Shown here in pieces: positions 1 to 9,200 of a DNA stretch of 64,000 bases. The DNA is from Palleniella muris (GTDB lineage: Bacteria > Bacteroidota > Bacteroidia > Bacteroidales > Bacteroidaceae), in assembly GCF_004792655.1 (NCBI RefSeq), contig NZ_SRZC01000003.1:1-64000 (forward strand), given 5' to 3'. How positions within the stretch are numbered: the stretch's first letter is position 1; every line of letters starts with the position of its first letter. A program made the translations under genes and the position numbers. Below the pieces are notes generated by a model, which saw only the letters and a program-made list of their open reading frames with translations, did no database searches and was not told where the DNA came from.

Positions 1-188
1 TTCATAGTCATGTTTGTTAAAAAATGTCTTAAATACAATTAGTTTAAACAACTTCAGTATTTCCGTTCGGCAAAGAAGTCTATAAGGCTCTGCCTGAACG
101 TTTTGGATAAAGGAATTTCTATTTGAACAAGTTCTATTTCAGACTGCCAAAATATTTTGTCTGTATATTTGATTTTTGTCAAATAAAA
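1..188. other. Intergenic sequence without a recognisable gene
   Basis: AT-rich stretch downstream of nqrF. I find no ORF with protein-family resemblance and no RNA gene. A TATATTTG at 164-171 on the + strand matches the Bacteroidota -7 element, but nothing codes downstream of it on that strand, since nqrF runs the other way. Confidence 0.5.
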
Positions 189-220
189 ATATGCAAGCCA
201 TGAACCCATGACTTGCATAT
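189..220 (-). terminator. Rho-independent terminator after nqrF
   Basis: Perfect 9-bp inverted repeat (ATATGCAAG at 189-197 with its complement at 212-220, loop of 14). Read on the - strand it lies just after the nqrF stop and is followed by a T-rich run (complement of 181-188). This fits the end of the nqr operon. Confidence 0.75.
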
Positions 221-241
221 TCCGTTATGCTTGCGGTGGTC

Positions 242-1513
242 TTATCCTCCGAAGTTGTCGAATCGAATCATCTCGTCTTCCACGCCGAGGGAGTGGAGAA
301 GGTCGAGGACTGTCTTTGCCATCATAGGAGGGCCGCAGAGGTAGTACTCGCAATCTTCAGGGTTTTCGTGCTGCTTGAGGTAGGTGTCGCCCATGACAGG
401 TGCCACGAATCCCGGGGTGTACTTTATGCCTGCCGCATCCGCCTTAGGGTCAGGACGGTCGAGCGCGAGGTGGAAATGGAAGTTGTCGTAGTCCTTTTCC
501 AATTGTAGGAAGTCGTCAAGGAACGGTATTTCCTCCAGGGCGCGCGCTCCGTAGAAGTAATGCATCTCACGGTCGCGTGTGTTGAGTGTCTTGAGCATGT
601 GCATGATTTGCGCGCGGAGCGGAGCCATACCGGCGCCGCCGCCCACCCATATCATCTCGCGTCCTGTGCCGTACTGTGGGCGGAACTCGCCGTAAGGTCC
701 TGACATGATGACCTTGTCGCCCGGTTTGAGTGAGAAGATGTATGAGGATGCTATGCCCGGATTGACGTCCATGAAGCCCGGTCCCTGTTCCTTTGGCTTG
801 AACGGTGGTGTGGCGATGCGCACGTTAAGGGTGATGATGTCGCCCTCGTCCGGATAGTTTGCCATGGAGTAGGCGCGGATGGTAGGTGCCGGATTGCTGC
901 ACTTGAGGTTGAAGAGTCCGAATTTCTCCCATGCCGGCAGGTAGGTGTCGCCTATGAGACTCTTGTCGATGTCCTTGTCATAGTCCATCTCGAATGCCGG
1001 GATGCGTATCTGTGCATAAGAGCCCGGTTCGAAGTCCATGTGCTCTCCCGGTGGCAGTGCCACTTTGTATTCTTTGATGAATGTTGCGACGTTGCGGTTT
1101 CCGATTACGGTGCATTCCCATTCCTTGACACCCATTACGGATTCGTCAACGTGGAGCTTCATGTCGCTCTTTACCTTGCATTGGCAGCCGAGACGCCATC
1201 CCTCCTTGATTTCCTTGCGTGTGAAGTGTGACTTCTCGGAGTCAAGGATTTCGCCGCCGCCTTCAAGAACCTGCACCTTGCACTGTCCGCAGGACGCTTT
1301 ACCGCCACAAGCGGAGGGGAGGTAGATGCCGTTGTCATTAAGGGTTGCCATTACTGAGTCTCCCTGTGGCACATCAAGTACTTTGTCGTTTATTGTTATC
1401 TTGACATTGCCACTCGGTGACAAGTAGTTTTTTGCAACGAGCAGGATGATGACCAACATGATGATGACCACCAGGAATACACTAATGCTCGCTAAAATAA
1501 AATTAATGTCCAT
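242..1513 (-). CDS. nqrF: Na+-translocating NADH:quinone reductase subunit F
   Basis: Electron-input subunit of the Na+-NQR complex of the inner membrane. It oxidises NADH through FAD and passes electrons to a [2Fe-2S] centre. The 423-aa product has an N-terminal membrane helix (about residues 5-27), then a plant-type ferredoxin domain with cluster ligands C69, C75, C78 and C110. The FAD-binding RAYS motif is at 213-216, and a glycine-rich nucleotide loop (GGGAGMAP) and a terminal CGPPMM motif follow. Length is close to the usual 405-425. It is the last gene of a leftward nqrA-F operon and begins 20 bp after nqrE. The assignment rests on complete domain order and on operon context, so it is firm. 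Confidence 0.97.
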   Translation of the reverse strand: MDINFILASISVFLVVIIMLVIILLVAKNYLSPSGNVKITINDKVLDVPQGDSVMATLNDNGIYLPSACGGKASCGQCKVQVLEGGGEILDSEKSHFTRKEIKEGWRLGCQCKVKSDMKLHVDESVMGVKEWECTVIGNRNVATFIKEYKVALPPGEHMDFEPGSYAQIRIPAFEMDYDKDIDKSLIGDTYLPAWEKFGLFNLKCSNPAPTIRAYSMANYPDEGDIITLNVRIATPPFKPKEQGPGFMDVNPGIASSYIFSLKPGDKVIMSGPYGEFRPQYGTGREMIWVGGGAGMAPLRAQIMHMLKTLNTRDREMHYFYGARALEEIPFLDDFLQLEKDYDNFHFHLALDRPDPKADAAGIKYTPGFVAPVMGDTYLKQHENPEDCEYYLCGPPMMAKTVLDLLHSLGVEDEMIRFDNFGG

Positions 1514-1533
1514 TGTTTATTCCTTTCCTGTTT

Positions 1534-2157
1534 TTAGATTTTAAGACCAGAGAAACACATGAATGCCATTGCCATCAGACCCACGGCGATGAATGTTATG
1601 CCAAGTCCGCGCAAAGGCTTTGGCACATCAGAGTAGGCAAGTTTCTCGCGGATTGCGCCGAGAAGGCATATTGCGAGAGTCCAGCCGATACCTGAGCCTA
1701 CGGCAAATGCTATGGAGTCTGCCACACCGCCTATGTACTGTGAGTTTGACGGGTCAAGGTTGATGCGCTGCTGCATGAAGAGCGATGCGCCCATGATTGC
1801 GCAGTTGACGGCTATCAGCGGGAGGAAGATGCCGAGGGCGGCGTAGAGTGACGGGGAGAAACGCTCCACAACCATTTCCACAAGCTGCACGATACCTGCA
1901 ATGACAGCAATGAAAAGTATGAGAGAGAGGTAGGAAAGGTCAACTCCGAGTATGCCGTCCGCTGCAAGCACCTTTGTCTGCAGGAGGTAGTCTACAGGCA
2001 CGGTGATGAGAAGAACGAAGGTCACGGCGCAACCGAGTCCGAATGATGTCTTCACGCTCTTGGATACGGCAAGATAGGAACACATGCCGAGGAAGAACGC
2101 GAAAATCATGTTATCCACAAAGATGCTGCGGAAGAAAAGTGAAATTATATGTTCCAT
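1534..2157 (-). CDS. nqrE: Na+-translocating NADH:quinone reductase subunit E
   Basis: Integral membrane subunit of Na+-NQR, homologous to RnfA. The 207-aa product is almost entirely hydrophobic, with about six predicted membrane helices, and contains the conserved internal pseudo-repeat shared with NqrD. In characterised complexes NqrD and NqrE form the membrane part that holds an iron centre between subunits. The start at 2157 gives the family-typical MEH opening. It is 2 bp from the nqrD stop, which indicates translational coupling in the nqr operon. Confidence 0.96.
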   Translation of the reverse strand: MEHIISLFFRSIFVDNMIFAFFLGMCSYLAVSKSVKTSFGLGCAVTFVLLITVPVDYLLQTKVLAADGILGVDLSYLSLILFIAVIAGIVQLVEMVVERFSPSLYAALGIFLPLIAVNCAIMGASLFMQQRINLDPSNSQYIGGVADSIAFAVGSGIGWTLAICLLGAIREKLAYSDVPKPLRGLGITFIAVGLMAMAFMCFSGLKI

Positions 2158-2159
2158 GG

Positions 2160-2786
2160 TTATGCCTCCTTATAGAAATATGCACGATGAATCCAGATTA
2201 CCACACCACAGAGGATGAGAGCCATTGCCGGCATTGTCATCATGCCATTATTGATATAGCCGAGGTCATAGAAACTTTCCGGAATAATCTGGAAGCCGAG
2301 AAGTGAGCCTCTGCCGAAAAACTCGCGCACGGCACCTACTGCCACAAGGATGTAGGCATAGCCAAGTCCGTTGCCGATACCGTCAAGGAATGAAGGCCAT
2401 GGGGAGTTGATTGACGCGAATGCCTCAAGACGTCCCATGAGGATGCAGTTGGTGATGATAAGTCCCACATACACAGACAGCTCCACACTGACATCGTAGA
2501 CAAACGCTTTAAGCACCTGATTGACGATTGTCACCAAAGCAGCCACGACAACCAGCTGTACGATGATGCGGATGCGTGAAGGTATGGTCTTTCGGATGAG
2601 TGAGATGATCACGTTCGCAAATGCTGTGATGACTGTCACTGCAAGTCCCATGACTATGGCAGGCTTCAACTGTGATGTCACAGCGAGAGCAGAGCAGATG
2701 CCCAACACCTGTACGAGGACAGGGTTGTTGCCGTTGAGAGGAGTCATGAAGACATCCTGATTCTCTTTTGAAAATAATTTAGACAT
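2160..2786 (-). CDS. nqrD: Na+-translocating NADH:quinone reductase subunit D
   Basis: Membrane subunit of Na+-NQR, homologous to RnfE and a distant relative of NqrE. The 208-aa product begins with a short soluble stretch (residues 1-20) and then has about six hydrophobic segments. The conserved [17 protein letters not shown] region lies near residue 21 and GNGLGYA near 135. Length is normal for the family (about 208-210). It sits between nqrC (17 bp away) and nqrE. Confidence 0.96.
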   Translation of the reverse strand: MSKLFSKENQDVFMTPLNGNNPVLVQVLGICSALAVTSQLKPAIVMGLAVTVITAFANVIISLIRKTIPSRIRIIVQLVVVAALVTIVNQVLKAFVYDVSVELSVYVGLIITNCILMGRLEAFASINSPWPSFLDGIGNGLGYAYILVAVGAVREFFGRGSLLGFQIIPESFYDLGYINNGMMTMPAMALILCGVVIWIHRAYFYKEA

Positions 2787-2803
2787 GTCTTGGTTCTCCT
2801 TTT

Positions 2804-3451
2804 TTAGTTTTTAAGATTTAAGAAATCGCTGTATTTCTTGAATGATTCCTTGAACATAAGGTCCACGCCATTGCAGGTAAGGGTTGCACCGGTGACTCCG
2901 TCTACAGTGAAGTCCTTCTCCTCAGGCTTTATGTCTGTAGGTTTTTTCACCCCCAGCTTGACTTCTCCATCGACAATGGCTTTCTTTCCTTTGAACTGGT
3001 CCTGCCATTTCTTTGAGTCTTTAATTTCTGCACCAAGACCGGCAGTTTCGGATTCATGATTGAAATATGCGCCATAAACAGTCTGCTTGTCAGCATTGAG
3101 TGCTACATAGCCCCAGATAGGTCCCCAAAGTCCCATACCTTTTACAGAGAGGATGTATTTGTACTCGCCATTGAGTTTGCAAGTGTAGATGATTGACTTT
3201 GTCTCTGCGTCTACGGTGTCTGTCATGATAACAATATTCTTGTATTGCGCTTCAGCATCAGCATCGTCAGCAAACTCACGGATGTCAAGTGTGGCAAGTA
3301 CCTGCTTCTTGACATCGAGTGCCACGTTCTTGTCTTGCTGCTCTTTCAATGAAGAATACACGAAAGCAAGGCAGAAAGCAACAATCACTACAAGTACAAT
3401 ACTATATATAATAATGTACGGATTACTGTTAGTATTAAGTTTCTTTGCCAT
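2804..3451 (-). CDS. nqrC: Na+-translocating NADH:quinone reductase subunit C
   Basis: Subunit C of Na+-NQR, which carries covalently bound FMN on its periplasmic domain. The 215-aa product has one N-terminal membrane helix (about residues 12-33). It has the FMN-attachment motif TGAT at 187-190, with Thr190 the expected phosphoester site. The motif here begins with Thr instead of the usual Ser, and the linked Thr is kept. Bacteroidota NqrC proteins are somewhat shorter than the roughly 255-aa Vibrio protein, so the length is not a truncation. It is the third gene of the operon. Confidence 0.95.
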   Translation of the reverse strand: MAKKLNTNSNPYIIIYSIVLVVIVAFCLAFVYSSLKEQQDKNVALDVKKQVLATLDIREFADDADAEAQYKNIVIMTDTVDAETKSIIYTCKLNGEYKYILSVKGMGLWGPIWGYVALNADKQTVYGAYFNHESETAGLGAEIKDSKKWQDQFKGKKAIVDGEVKLGVKKPTDIKPEEKDFTVDGVTGATLTCNGVDLMFKESFKKYSDFLNLKN

Positions 3452-3464
3452 AATGATTGTTCTC

Positions 3465-4631
3465 CTATTTCTTTAGACGGTTAGCACGGCGGGAAATGTT
3501 GCGCTGGACAACGCACCAGTCGATGAGAGGGGCGCATACATTCATCAGCAGGATAGCAAGCATCATTCCTTCCGGATAGCCGGGGTTCATGACGCGTACA
3601 ACGACTGCAACAAAGCCGATGAGAAGACCATAGATCCATTTTCCACATTCTGTACGCGCTGCTGTCACAGGGTCTGTTGCCATGAACACCGCACCAAACG
3701 CGAAGCCACCGAGTACAATCTGGTCATACCATGTCATCGGAGACATGTCAAGAGAATAGAACATCCATGCCGTCAGAGCTCCGCCTGCAAAGACAGAGAG
3801 CATGATTCTCCAAGATGCGACTCCTGTAAAGAGGAGGAAAAGTGCACCAAGGATTATGGCAATGAAGGATGTCTCACCCATAGAACCGGGGATAAGACCG
3901 ATTACTGCATTCATTGTATCAATGGAGTAGTTCGGGTCTTGTACGACAAGTCCAAGAGGAGTTGCTGCCGTTGTAGCATCAGCAACTTGATAACCCAAAC
4001 CGAAAACCTGGTCTTTTGCCACCCAGCAGTTGTCACCGGACATCACTGTAGGGTAGGAGAAGAACAGGAATGCTCGTGCTGCAAGTGCAGGGTTGACGAA
4101 ATTCATGCCTGTACCTCCGAAGATTTCCTTACAGAATATCACAGAGAAAGCGCATGCAAGCGCAAGGCACCACAGCGGACAGTTCACCGGTATCACCATA
4201 GGGATGAGGATACCGGTTGCGAGATAGCCTTCCTGGATTTCCTCATGCTTCCACTGTGCCCATGCAAATTCGATGGCAAGTCCTACAATGTAGCTGACAA
4301 GAATCTTTGGGAGCATCTGCAGGAAGCCATAAAGGAACATGCTGAGATGGCATGCATCAGCAGGCAGTGTTCCTCCGTTCGCCAGCAATGCGTTCTGATA
4401 GCCGATGTTGTACATTCCGAACAGCAGGGCAGGTACAAGCGCGATGATGACAAAGCTGATGATGCGCTTGGAGTCTACAGCGTCATGGATATGTGCTCCG
4501 CTCTTTGATGTTGTGTTCGGTACAAAAAGAAATGACTCAAAACCTTCAAACACACTGCCGAAAGCCTGAAGTTTTCCGCCTTTCTCGAAATTTGGTTTTA
4601 TGGAGTCAAGATATTTCTTTAATGGATTCAT
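3465..4631 (-). CDS. nqrB: Na+-translocating NADH:quinone reductase subunit B
   Basis: Large membrane subunit of Na+-NQR. It holds riboflavin and a covalent FMN and contributes the Na+ path and quinone site. The 388-aa product has about ten hydrophobic segments. The FMN-attachment motif TAATPL is at 221-226, with Thr224 as the expected linkage residue. Its start codon shares one base with the nqrA stop, so the two are translationally coupled. All six subunits are intact, so the complex should be functional. Confidence 0.96.
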   Translation of the reverse strand: MNPLKKYLDSIKPNFEKGGKLQAFGSVFEGFESFLFVPNTTSKSGAHIHDAVDSKRIISFVIIALVPALLFGMYNIGYQNALLANGGTLPADACHLSMFLYGFLQMLPKILVSYIVGLAIEFAWAQWKHEEIQEGYLATGILIPMVIPVNCPLWCLALACAFSVIFCKEIFGGTGMNFVNPALAARAFLFFSYPTVMSGDNCWVAKDQVFGLGYQVADATTAATPLGLVVQDPNYSIDTMNAVIGLIPGSMGETSFIAIILGALFLLFTGVASWRIMLSVFAGGALTAWMFYSLDMSPMTWYDQIVLGGFAFGAVFMATDPVTAARTECGKWIYGLLIGFVAVVVRVMNPGYPEGMMLAILLMNVCAPLIDWCVVQRNISRRANRLKK

Positions 4632-5977
4632 TATGCGTTCTCCTTTCTCAGAATGTCAAGTCCCTCACGGACAATCTTCTGTAATTCAAGTTTTGAAGAA
4701 TCAACAAATTCTGCAACAGCGAAATCCTCCGGAGAGATCTCGTATATACCGAGTGCTTCCTGACGGTCGATGTCGCCCGTAATAATTGCTTTGATAAGGT
4801 ATTCTCCGTAAATATCCATAGGAAGTACCTTGTCGTATTCACCTGACATAATCATGTGGCGTTCACCACCCTTGATTCTTGTGTCGCACTTGTATTCCTT
4901 GTTTTTCGGCATAAGCCATGAGAAATATGTGCGGCTGAATGAGAACTGGTTAGGGCGTGGAAGAATCCATCCGAGCATTTCGTCAGCATGGTCTCCTTCT
5001 GGAATCACTGTCACCTCACTTATCTGTGGACCAATGTAGCATTTAGGACATGCTTTATTTCCGGTTAGTGGGTTGCCGTTGATGATACGGACATTATCTC
5101 CCTTGATGCGTCCCTCTGTTAGTGTGCCGACCTTCTGTCCAACGAGAACTTCTGAATAGGCTGGATTCTTCACTTCCTCACCGGCAAGAGCAACTTTGTG
5201 GCGAAGGTCAACTTTGCCTGTCAGGAACAGTCTACCAATGAAAATCACGGCTGTCGGAGACACTGTCCATACTACCTCCCCCTTATTGACAGGGGCAAGG
5301 TGGTTGATTTGTACTCCGACATTTGATGCCGGGCATTTTCCGTCAAAGACAGTCAGCTCGCAATTACGGAGACTGCCAAGTTTGTCTGTCTGTTGCGGGT
5401 TTATGCCAACGTATGTCTTCTGAATCTTGGATAGTGCAGTGATGCCGGTTTGGAAAGCTTCTTCATTTCCTGCCAGTTCATAGAGGAAACTTGCGGCGAG
5501 TGGCATATCGCGAAAAGCCGATATGAATATGGCTTTGGGATTTGTCTGTGGATTTGTACTTACTGCATAAGGCAACTGATTGATGTAGCCAAAGAGACCT
5601 GCCTCAAGCAATGCTTCTTTCACTTGGTCGCCACTGAGAGACTTGATGTCTTTCTTGCCGAAATCCTTATATTGAATCTCAGCGTCAGCGTTAACCTTGA
5701 TAGCGAGTACTTTGCGACGGTCGCCACGCTCTACGGCAGAGACAGTCCCGCTTACAGGAGAAGCGAACTTCACCTCCGGATACTGCTTGTTTACAAAAAG
5801 CGCATCGCCCGCCAAGACCTTGTCACCCTCCTTGACCACGACTTTAGGTGTTACTCCCTGATAATCATCCGGGCAGAGAGCGAAATCATTTCCTCTCTGA
5901 ACAGCAACATCTTTCAGCTCTGCGGTTCCCCGGAGCTTGATGTCGAGGCCTTTGCGTAACTTGATAACGTTAACCAT
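4631..5977 (-). CDS. nqrA: Na+-translocating NADH:quinone reductase subunit A
   Basis: Peripheral cytoplasmic subunit of Na+-NQR, associated with the quinone-binding end of the complex. The 448-aa product opens with the family-typical IKLRKGLDIKLRG segment, and length is normal (about 445-450). It is the first gene of the leftward operon. A good -7 promoter element lies about 70 bp upstream on the same strand. Confidence 0.96.
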   Translation of the reverse strand: MVNVIKLRKGLDIKLRGTAELKDVAVQRGNDFALCPDDYQGVTPKVVVKEGDKVLAGDALFVNKQYPEVKFASPVSGTVSAVERGDRRKVLAIKVNADAEIQYKDFGKKDIKSLSGDQVKEALLEAGLFGYINQLPYAVSTNPQTNPKAIFISAFRDMPLAASFLYELAGNEEAFQTGITALSKIQKTYVGINPQQTDKLGSLRNCELTVFDGKCPASNVGVQINHLAPVNKGEVVWTVSPTAVIFIGRLFLTGKVDLRHKVALAGEEVKNPAYSEVLVGQKVGTLTEGRIKGDNVRIINGNPLTGNKACPKCYIGPQISEVTVIPEGDHADEMLGWILPRPNQFSFSRTYFSWLMPKNKEYKCDTRIKGGERHMIMSGEYDKVLPMDIYGEYLIKAIITGDIDRQEALGIYEISPEDFAVAEFVDSSKLELQKIVREGLDILRKENA

Positions 5978-6045
5978 TTAATTTGATTTTTTATATGATT
6001 TAGAAATACAATAAATTATTCATATATTATCCATAAAGACCTTTG

Positions 6046-6053
6046 CAAAATTA
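6046..6053 (-). promoter_or_regulatory. Promoter -7 element of the nqr operon
   Basis: On the - strand this reads TAATTTTG followed by C, a full match to the Bacteroidota -7 consensus TAnnTTTG. It is 68 bp upstream of the nqrA start. No good TTTG is found 19-21 bp further upstream, so the -33 part is weak. It is divergent from the promoter of the TamB gene. Confidence 0.65.
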
Positions 6054-6118
6054 ACAAAAAAATCGGTAAAACCATAGAAAAAACATATTGATTATTTCTT
6101 TATAAGACAAATTTCTTG

Positions 6119-6126
6119 TAATTTTG
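6119..6126 (+). promoter_or_regulatory. Promoter -7 element of the tamB-clpC cluster
   Basis: TAATTTTG followed by C, an exact TAnnTTTG match, with TTTC at 6095-6098 at a 20-bp spacing as a near-consensus -33 element. A transcript would start near 6132. That places the start upstream of the first canonical initiation codon in the TamB frame by about 80 nt and constrains the unusual start discussed for that gene. Confidence 0.65.
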
Positions 6127-6212
6127 CAACAAAATTAAAATACATCAAGCATCTTAGACACATATTCGCTTATACAGTATGGACCATTGTTGGTATCTAT
6201 GCTGTTATTGTT

Positions 6213-9200
6213 GTGCTGTTAAATATACCGACAGTACAACGTCTTTCTGCATCGGAGGTTTCAAAAGCTCTATCAGAGAAACTTGGCACTCAAGTGAAAG
6301 TGAGCAATTTGAATCTTTGTTTTCTGAATCGTATTATCATTGACAATGTATTGATACAGGACCGGCAGAAAAAGGAAATGTTGGCATGTCATCGTATTTC
6401 TGCGAAAATAGATGTTCTGCCATTGTTGAAAGGCAAAATCAGTATTTCTTCTGCCCAGATTTTCGGAATGCATTTGGCTCTGTATCGTCAAAATGGTAGT
6501 TCTCCTTTGAACTGCCAATTTGTCATTGATTCATTAGCTTCTAAGGATACGACAAAGCATACACCGTTGGATTTGCACATTGCGTCACTTGTCATTCGTA
6601 ATTCATCGGTGAATTATGACCGTAATGATATGGCACACAAAGTTGGATTTGACGTGAATCATGTTGCTTTGGACAAGATATCGGGACATATTATGCTTTA
6701 TGCCTTGACGGATGACAGTTTGTCTGTCAAAATGAAAAAACTGTCTTTTGATGAACTAAATTCAAAGTTGTCATTAAAGAATTTGTCTTTTGTGGCTGAT
6801 GCAAACAAGCATCGTTGCTCCATTAATGATTTTAACTTACGTACAGCAGAAAGTGATATCACACTTAATGCTATGGCTAATTATAAGGGCAACAGAATAC
6901 AGTCATTCCATGTTGTAAGTAAGAACTCTTATGTCGGATTAAAAGATGCTGCTTGTTTTGAACAACGGCTATCGAAATTTGACAGTAAGATATTGTTTGA
7001 TGTAAATATTGACGGCAAAGATAAATCTCTGAATATCCATGAATTAACCATAAGAACTTCTGATAATGATTTTATGTTTAAATCTCATGGAAATGTTGTG
7101 TCACGGACATCTGTCTTTAAGGCTTTGCCAAAACCTGAGACATTAACATTCAACCTCCATTCTGATATTCATGCAAGTACAGGGTTCGTTTCTGATGTCA
7201 TGTCTGTGTTTGGAGCTGATAGTCCTATTTTGGGCAGGTTAGGAACGATAGATTATTCTGCAACAGCAGAGGGTAATTATGGCAAATATATTTTGACCGG
7301 TGACCTTGCCACTGGTGTGGGAATTTTGTCTCATAAATTGTCGTATGCAGATAAGTTCATCACAGCAGACATAAGTACTCCACAAGATTTCAGACTTGGT
7401 TATCTTCTGAATACCAGAGCATTGGGAAATGTGAAATTTGCTATGGATGCAGACGCTATTGTTGCAAAGAATCCTAAAACCGGAAAATTCACATTGCATG
7501 CAATGGATAGCAAAGTGAATATTCCATACGTTATAGCGAATGGTTATGAGTACCGTAATGTCAAACTTGAATCCAAATTAAACAATGGCAGAGCAGAGAT
7601 GTTTTTTGACATAGCGGACATGAATGCTAATGGTAATGTTAGGTTTGTTGCATCTGATGCATCAAGTCTGTTGGAAGGAAAACCAAAAGAACTTTGCGAT
7701 ATTGAAATGACTGCAGAAGTTGCTCATCTTAATCCGTATGCGTTAGGTATATTGACAGCGGATACAATTCCACATGGACCGCTGTCATTTACTTTTCAGG
7801 CTTCAACAACCAACGTAGGTTATGGACATACGGAAATCAAATTTGAGTCTGATTTCGCAAATGCTTTTGCAGAAGGAGAGTTTGACCCGTTTACCATTCA
7901 GCAAACTTTCACAAACCTTGTGGCAAAACGTCTTCCGACTCTGCCCGGAATGCCTATGTACAAAGCTACCAATAATAGGATAGAACTGGATGCCAGTGTT
8001 ACGGATATGAAACGTTTTGGCGAGATTCTTGGAGTGAATTTCTTGTCTCAAGAGCCACTTACGCTGGTCGGATACGTTAATGAGCCAATGAAAAGTGCTG
8101 ATATAAGTATCAGCGCTCCACAGTTAGAGTTCTCAGGAAGAAAATTTGCTGATACGAGATTGCATGTGTATTCTCTTTCTGATACATTGTATGTAAGTGG
8201 AGGAACGTCACGTGTAGAATCTGACGGTACTAATTTCTTGCTTTCTTTGCAAGGCAAAGTTGCTGACAACAGACTGTTGACAGCTATAGATTTTGATAAT
8301 GGCCGTGAGCGCAGAATGTGTGGCACGGTAAATACAAACAGCCAGTTTTTCCGAGGTCTTGACGGTAAGCCTGTTGTAAATGTCAGCGTATTGCCGTCTG
8401 AGATACAGATGGGTGACTCCTTATGGAATCTCCGTAGCTCAGATATTGTGTACACAGCTTATGATTTAAGTGTTGATAACTTTGTGCTGGAGCATGGACT
8501 TCAATGTATAAAGATTGATGGTGCTGCAACACGTTCCATGGAAGATTCGCTTGTTGTGGATATGCAGGGAGTGGACGTTGCATACATAATGAATCTAATA
8601 GACTTTCATAGTGTAGAGTTTGGTGGATTCGTGACAGGCAAGGCTGTCGTCAAATCGTTATTCTCAACTCCAACTGCATATTCAGACATTGATGTCCAAG
8701 ATTTTCGTTTCCAATATGGCAGAATGGGAATCTTGACTTGCCATGCCAAGTGGGATAATGAACTTGGACAGATAAATATTAACGCAGTCTGCAATGATGA
8801 TAATGTTACTCCTGAGGTTGACGGCAGACTTGGCATCGATGGATACATATCCCTAAAGAATAACTATATAGACCTTGGGATGAAGGCGGAGAACACACGC
8901 TTTGAGTTCTTGCAGTCATTCTGTGAATCATTTATGAAGGATGTGAAGGTTTATGGGACAGGAGATATACGTTTGTATGGTCCGCTAAATAAAATCAATC
9001 TGACAGGGGATGCTGTTGTCAATGGTTCTACTGTGATAACACCTTTGAATACAGAATACACACTCAAAAATGATACTGTTCATTTCGTTCCTAACGACAT
9101 TAGGTTCGCTGATTGTGTTTTCTATGACAAGTATGGAAACCGAGGGGCAATATCCGGTGGTTTGCATCATAAGAATTTGGGAAAGATGACATTCGATTTG

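Noticed and set aside
164-171. TATATTTG as a promoter on the + strand
   Set aside because: No gene lies downstream on that strand. An antisense RNA to nqrF is possible but nothing else supports it.
3939-4508. 189-aa ORF antisense to nqrB
   Set aside because: Shadow of the conserved nqrB frame with no domain signal.
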